Part shown: positions 5,923 through 8,932 of the stretch, in pieces | Numbering within the stretch: position 1 is the first letter of the stretch | How the letters are laid out: every line of letters begins with the position of its first letter | Assembly (NCBI GenBank): GCA_024275555.1 | Contig: JAJRYW010000035.1 | Span: 1 to 8,932, forward strand | Direction of reading: 5' to 3' | Source: Calditrichota bacterium | GTDB lineage: Bacteria > Calditrichota > Calditrichia > RBG-13-44-9 > J075 | Length of the DNA stretch: 8,932 nt | Translations under genes and position numbers: made by a program | The notes under the pieces: model-generated | Database searches by the model: none | Seen by the model: the letters and a program-made list of their open reading frames with translations, nothing else | What the model was told of the DNA's origin: nothing

Positions 5923-6711
5923 ATGCAAAACTATCAAAAAATCGCCCTGATTGGCGGGGTGTACAGCAACTACCTGGCCCTGGAGGAAACACTCAAAGAC
6001 GCCCGCCGGCGCGGCGTAGAGGCTGTCTTCTGCCTGGGCGACCTGGGCGCCTTTGGCCCCCATCCCAACCGGGTCTGCGATATTCTGCGCCGGGAGAATA
6101 TCCCGGTGGTGCAGGGCAACTATGACAACAGCATCGGCAACGGCCTGAATGATTGCCAGTGCGGCTACACCGATCCGCGTGACAACTATTTTGCCAAACT
6201 AAGCTACGATTACACTTTTGCCAACACCGCCGACGGCCACAAAAAGTGGATGAAAACCCTGCCCCCGGAAATTCGCCTGCAGATGGGCAACTACCGGGTG
6301 CTGCTCTGTCACGGCTCGCCGCGCAAAATGAATGAGTTTCTCTGGGAATCAACCACCCCGACCCATTTTTTGGAAAAGCTTTGCCGGGATTACCAGGCTG
6401 ATATCATCTGCGCCACCCACACCGGCATCCACTGGCAGAGGGAGTTGCCCGGCGGGAAATACTTTGCCAACGTCGGGGCAATCGGGCGTCCGGAAAACGA
6501 TGGAAAACCAAACGTCTGGTACACCATCCTGGAAACAGCTCCCACACCAAAGTTTACCTTTACACCTGTTGAATACGATTACCAGCAGCTGGCCCGGGAG
6601 ATGCGCCGGGAAGGTCTGCCGGAGGAGTTTATTGAGACGGTGCTGAGCGGCTGGTGGACCACCTGCCTGGAAATCCTGCCCGCCAAAGAACGCAAACGGG
6701 GGTTTCTTTGA
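5923..6711 (+). CDS. Calcineurin-like metallophosphoesterase homologue with altered metal site
   Basis: A 262-residue protein aligned by eye with YfcE/DR1281-type phosphoesterases. The order of motifs is intact but key residues differ. The usual D-x-H-G-N becomes GGVYSN (residues 11-16), so both D and H are lost. GDLGAFGPHPN (39-49) keeps the Asp (D40). The usual G-N-H-D is GNYD (65-68), with the catalytic His replaced by Tyr. CHGSP (129-133) keeps H130. The usual G-H-T-H is ATHTG (164-168), keeping only H166. NVGAIGRPENDG (about 184-195) matches the usual N-P-G-S-V-G. A distinctive DCQCGYTDPRDN segment and a GWWTTCLEILPAKER tail set this subfamily apart. AAGAGGA at 5912-5918 supports the start. 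It may bind a single metal, or bind a ligand without hydrolysing it. Its place before arsM suggests a link to arsenic or phosphate, unproven. Confidence 0.75.
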   Translation: MQNYQKIALIGGVYSNYLALEETLKDARRRGVEAVFCLGDLGAFGPHPNRVCDILRRENIPVVQGNYDNSIGNGLNDCQCGYTDPRDNYFAKLSYDYTFANTADGHKKWMKTLPPEIRLQMGNYRVLLCHGSPRKMNEFLWESTTPTHFLEKLCRDYQADIICATHTGIHWQRELPGGKYFANVGAIGRPENDGKPNVWYTILETAPTPKFTFTPVEYDYQQLAREMRREGLPEEFIETVLSGWWTTCLEILPAKERKRGFL

Positions 6712-6757
6712 GGTCGCTGGACAATCACCTTCCCTGCCGCCTCGCGTGGAGGAATTT

Positions 6758-6786
6758 TTGGATAAACAATTTGATTACAATATATT
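6758..6786 (+). promoter_or_regulatory. Possible promoter before arsM
   Basis: TTGGAT (6758-6763) and TATATT (6781-6786) are separated by 17 bases, a sigma70-like arrangement in an AT-rich patch within the 94-base gap before arsM. The implied transcription start would leave a leader of only about a dozen bases, which is short for the AAGGAAGGA ribosome-binding site, so this is tentative. Confidence 0.25.
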
Positions 6787-6805
6787 TAAAAAGGAAGGAT
6801 GCCAC

Positions 6806-7876
6806 ATGGAGCGCATACAAAACGGACATAACGCACTGGATGCCGTCAAGGATTACTACGGCAAAACCCTGCAGGGAAGCGCGGATTTGAAGACCAGCGC
6901 CTGCTGCACGGTGGATAGTTTTCCGGAAGCGCACAAGGCCATCCTGCGGGAGATCGATGACGAGATTTTGGAAAAATTCTACGGCTGCGGCTCGCCGATT
7001 CCCCCGGTCCTGGAGGGAAAAACCGTGCTGGACCTGGGCTGCGGCAGCGGTCGCGATGTTTACCTGGTTTCCAAATTAGTGGGAGAAAGCGGTTTTGTGA
7101 TTGGGGTGGACATGACCGAAGAGCAGTTGGCGGTGGCCCAAAAACATCGCGATACTCAAATGATGCGCTTTGGATTCGAACGCTCCAACGTCGATTTCCG
7201 GCTGGGTTATATCGAAGACCTCAGCTCGGTGGGTATTGCGGATAATTCCGTGGATGTGGTCATCTCCAACTGCGTAATCAATCTTTCCCCGGATAAAGAA
7301 GCGGTCTTCCGGGAAATCTTCCGGGTGCTTAAACCGGGCGGAGAACTTTATTTCTCGGATGTTTTCTCCGGGCGGCGCATTCCCGAAGAACTGCGCCAGG
7401 ACCCGCTGCTCTACGGCGAATGCCTCTCCGGGGCGCTCTATATCGAAGATTTCCGCCGTCTGCTGCGCAGCCTGGGGGTGCTGGATTACCGGGTGGTCTC
7501 CTCCAAGCAAATCAGCCTGGATGATCCCGAGGTGGAAGCCAAAGCCGGGATGATTGATTTTTACTCCATGACCATCCGGGCCTTCAAACTAAGTTCGCTG
7601 GAGGATATTTGCGAAGATTACGGTCAGGCAGCCGTCTATAACGGCGGCATTGCCGATTCCCCGCATAAATTTGTACTGGACGATCATCATGTGTTCGTCG
7701 CCGGAAAACCGATGCTGGTGTGCGGCAACACCGCCGCCATGCTGGAAGAGACCCGCTTTGCCCCCTTCTTCACCGTGCTGGGCGACCGCTCCACCCACTT
7801 CGGCCCCTTTGATTGCAAGCCGGCGGCCAGCCCGGTGAACGATGTTGACACAAATACCGGCGGAGGGTGCTGCTGA
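6806..7876 (+). CDS. arsM: Arsenite S-adenosylmethionine methyltransferase ArsM
   Basis: A 356-residue enzyme that methylates As(III) to mono-, di- and trimethyl arsenicals using S-adenosylmethionine in the cytoplasm. The SAM-binding motif I is VLDLGCGSGRD (about 74-84). Cysteines characteristic of ArsM are present: the N-terminal TSACC (C33/C34), SNCVINL (C156) and GECLSGAL (C206). The last two match the arsenic-binding pair of algal ArsM, and the first the accessory disulfide cysteine. The C-terminal part carries D-x-S-T-H-F-G-P-F-D-C (C337) and ends in GGGCC, as in long ArsM proteins. ATG 6806 was chosen because AAGGAAGGA at 6791-6799 ends six bases upstream. An in-frame GTG at 6746 would add an unlikely 20-residue leader. 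It is the last gene of the apparent arsenic cluster. No ArsR-like regulator or ArsB/ACR3 pump lies in the window. Confidence 0.93.
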   Translation: MERIQNGHNALDAVKDYYGKTLQGSADLKTSACCTVDSFPEAHKAILREIDDEILEKFYGCGSPIPPVLEGKTVLDLGCGSGRDVYLVSKLVGESGFVIGVDMTEEQLAVAQKHRDTQMMRFGFERSNVDFRLGYIEDLSSVGIADNSVDVVISNCVINLSPDKEAVFREIFRVLKPGGELYFSDVFSGRRIPEELRQDPLLYGECLSGALYIEDFRRLLRSLGVLDYRVVSSKQISLDDPEVEAKAGMIDFYSMTIRAFKLSSLEDICEDYGQAAVYNGGIADSPHKFVLDDHHVFVAGKPMLVCGNTAAMLEETRFAPFFTVLGDRSTHFGPFDCKPAASPVNDVDTNTGGGCC

Positions 7877-7933
7877 AATAAATCGTGATATTGACTGTAC
7901 TTTTAAATTCATTCCGCCCCTCATTGTATATTT

Positions 7934-7986
7934 GTTTTGCTTTCGGTAAATTCCATCGGCGGCATTTCTGAACCGTCAAGCAAAAC
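7934..7986. promoter_or_regulatory. Inverted repeat in the leader of the HsdR-N-like gene
   Basis: GTTTTGCTT (7934-7942) is the perfect reverse complement of AAGCAAAAC (7978-7986), 35 bases apart, with CGGT/ACCG just inside. The structure lies between arsM and the ribosome-binding site at 8002-8006. It could separate the two transcription units or regulate the downstream gene. Confidence 0.3.
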
Positions 7987-8011
7987 CACTTACTTTTTAA
8001 AGGGGGTAAAC

Positions 8012-8752
8012 ATGTCGGAAATTCCCAGAACCGTTACTCATCGTTTCTTAGAAATTGTACCCAGATTTCAAAAAGTGCTTAACGAGGCGCTCTCCAAGCA
8101 AACCAAGGAACCCGGCACACGTGCTATTGTAGCCGATATGTTCGAGGAAATTCTGGGTTACGACAAATATAATGACCTGGTATTCGATTTGATCGACGCG
8201 GAGAAGAAGGACTTGGTGGTAAAGTTCAATGACCAGCCTGTTTTTGCGGTAGAAGTTGTCGCGATTAACGCCAAATTAAATGAACGGCACTTACGAGAGA
8301 CTAAAAACTTAGCTCTTGATCAGCATATTCCCTGGCTCATATTAACCAACAGCATTGAATGGCAGGTGTACCGGGTTGATCCGGAAGCGGCGCTCTCGCT
8401 TGCCCCGATATTTCAGTTTAATTTTCTGAAAATTAATAAGCGCAATAAACAACACCAGTATTGGTTGTTCCTCTTGTCAAAAGAAGGATTTCGGAAAAAC
8501 GCCCTGGATCAGTATTATGAACACGCCCAGGTTGTCAATCCTTTTACCGTAAGCGTCTTGCTGCAATCGGATTGGGTGGCCGGCCGGATTGCCGATGAAC
8601 TTAAACGGTTGAATCCTAAATTAGTTGTGACCAGCAGCGAAATAGCCAAGATAATTACCGGGGTGATTCTGCCGGAACGGTTCAGCAAAGGAAAAGCATT
8701 CAATAAAGCAAAATTCACAATTCAGCAGTTATATAAAAAGTTGGAAGAGTGA
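8012..8752 (+). CDS. HsdR N-terminal (PD-(D/E)xK-like) domain protein, orphan
   Basis: A 246-residue protein resembling the N-terminal nuclease domain of type I restriction HsdR subunits (HSDR_N/HSDR_N_2). Diagnostic parts are TRAIVADMFEEILGYDKYNDL (residues 36-56), the core strands DLVVKF and VFAVEVVA (67-84), and HLRETKNLALDQHIPWLILTNSIEWQVYRV around 93-122. In active members the last strand reads E-V-K. Here it is E81-V82-V83, so the catalytic Lys is absent while D67 and E81 remain. No helicase, HsdM or HsdS is nearby. ATG 8012 follows GGGGG (8002-8006) by five bases. The longer frame from 7937 has no support. The gene is AT-richer than the arsenic genes and separated from arsM by 135 bases with its own leader hairpin, so it is probably unrelated to them. 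Its C-terminal half is unrecognised. Confidence 0.65.
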   Translation: MSEIPRTVTHRFLEIVPRFQKVLNEALSKQTKEPGTRAIVADMFEEILGYDKYNDLVFDLIDAEKKDLVVKFNDQPVFAVEVVAINAKLNERHLRETKNLALDQHIPWLILTNSIEWQVYRVDPEAALSLAPIFQFNFLKINKRNKQHQYWLFLLSKEGFRKNALDQYYEHAQVVNPFTVSVLLQSDWVAGRIADELKRLNPKLVVTSSEIAKIITGVILPERFSKGKAFNKAKFTIQQLYKKLEE

Positions 8753-8855
8753 GCGATGGAGCAATGGCTATCATTTTATGGTGTGAATAAAAATCGCAAG
8801 AGGCTATGCTTTTTCCGAGACTGCGCTCGCAAAAAGAGGCTTCTCCGAAGCCGTT

Positions 8856-8889
8856 GATTTACGATTTACGAATAGCGATTTACGATTTG
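8856..8889. repeat. GATTTAC heptamer direct repeats
   Basis: GATTTAC occurs at 8856-8862, 8863-8869 and 8877-8883, followed by the decayed unit GATTTGA (8884-8890). It lies in the non-coding stretch after the HsdR-N-like gene. This is a second short-unit array in the window, unrelated in sequence to the CCTYAG arrays. Confidence 0.6.
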
Positions 8890-8932
8890 AAATTCATTCG
8901 TCATTCGGAAATCCTTTTTTTACATCGACAAA

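Noticed and set aside
8756..8857. 33-codon + strand frame starting four bases after the HsdR-N-like stop
   Set aside because: Close spacing suggests coupling, but the sequence is short, very basic, lacks a family match and ends in the GATTTAC repeats.

Overview
The window is bacterial and every convincing gene lies on the + strand. Most genes have clear GGAG/AGGA-type Shine-Dalgarno sites. The core metabolic genes are GC-rich. Two genes, the four-helix-bundle ORF at 2990-3358 and the HsdR-N-like ORF at 8012-8752, are visibly AT-richer. The intergenic spaces are full of palindromes and short-unit repeats. This style is typical of repeat-rich environmental lineages (Bacteroidota/Calditrichota/KSB1-like candidate phyla come to mind), but the sequence alone does not fix the taxon.

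Layout. 1-487 is a repeat-rich non-coding region: a cluster of three palindromes (6-116), then a 170-bp element with 12-bp terminal inverted repeats (209-378). 488-1291 encodes a DUF2064/TIGR04282-type nucleotidyl/glycosyltransferase-like protein. 1292-1700 holds no gene. 1701-2933 is a FAD/NAD(P)-dependent oxidoreductase. 2908-3458 is an apparent insertion cassette: a small S23/TIGR02436 four-helix-bundle gene between two hexanucleotide arrays in opposite orientation. 3507-4415 is a radical SAM enzyme with a cysteine-rich C-terminus. 4604-5719 is a PiT-family phosphate transporter. 5923-6711 is a calcineurin-like phosphoesterase homologue lacking several usual metal ligands. 6806-7876 is arsenite methyltransferase ArsM. 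8012-8752 is an orphan protein resembling the N-terminal domain of type I restriction HsdR. The window ends in GATTTAC repeats.

How the genes may work together. ArsM is the firm anchor: it methylates As(III) with S-adenosylmethionine. The other cluster members fit the chemistry of a more elaborate organoarsenical: a radical SAM enzyme (as in arsenosugar and arsinothricin pathways), a TIGR04282-type transferase (a family named for arsenosugar clusters), a flavoprotein, and a phosphate transporter that could also admit arsenate. The radical SAM protein does not look like the known ArsS family, and the phosphoesterase homologue has an altered active site. The main hypothesis is therefore an organoarsenical biosynthesis cluster that differs from the described ArsM-ArsS pathway. 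The function of every gene except arsM in this pathway is inference. The second notable object is the four-helix-bundle cassette, whose left array supplies the C-terminal residues and stop codon of the upstream oxidoreductase.
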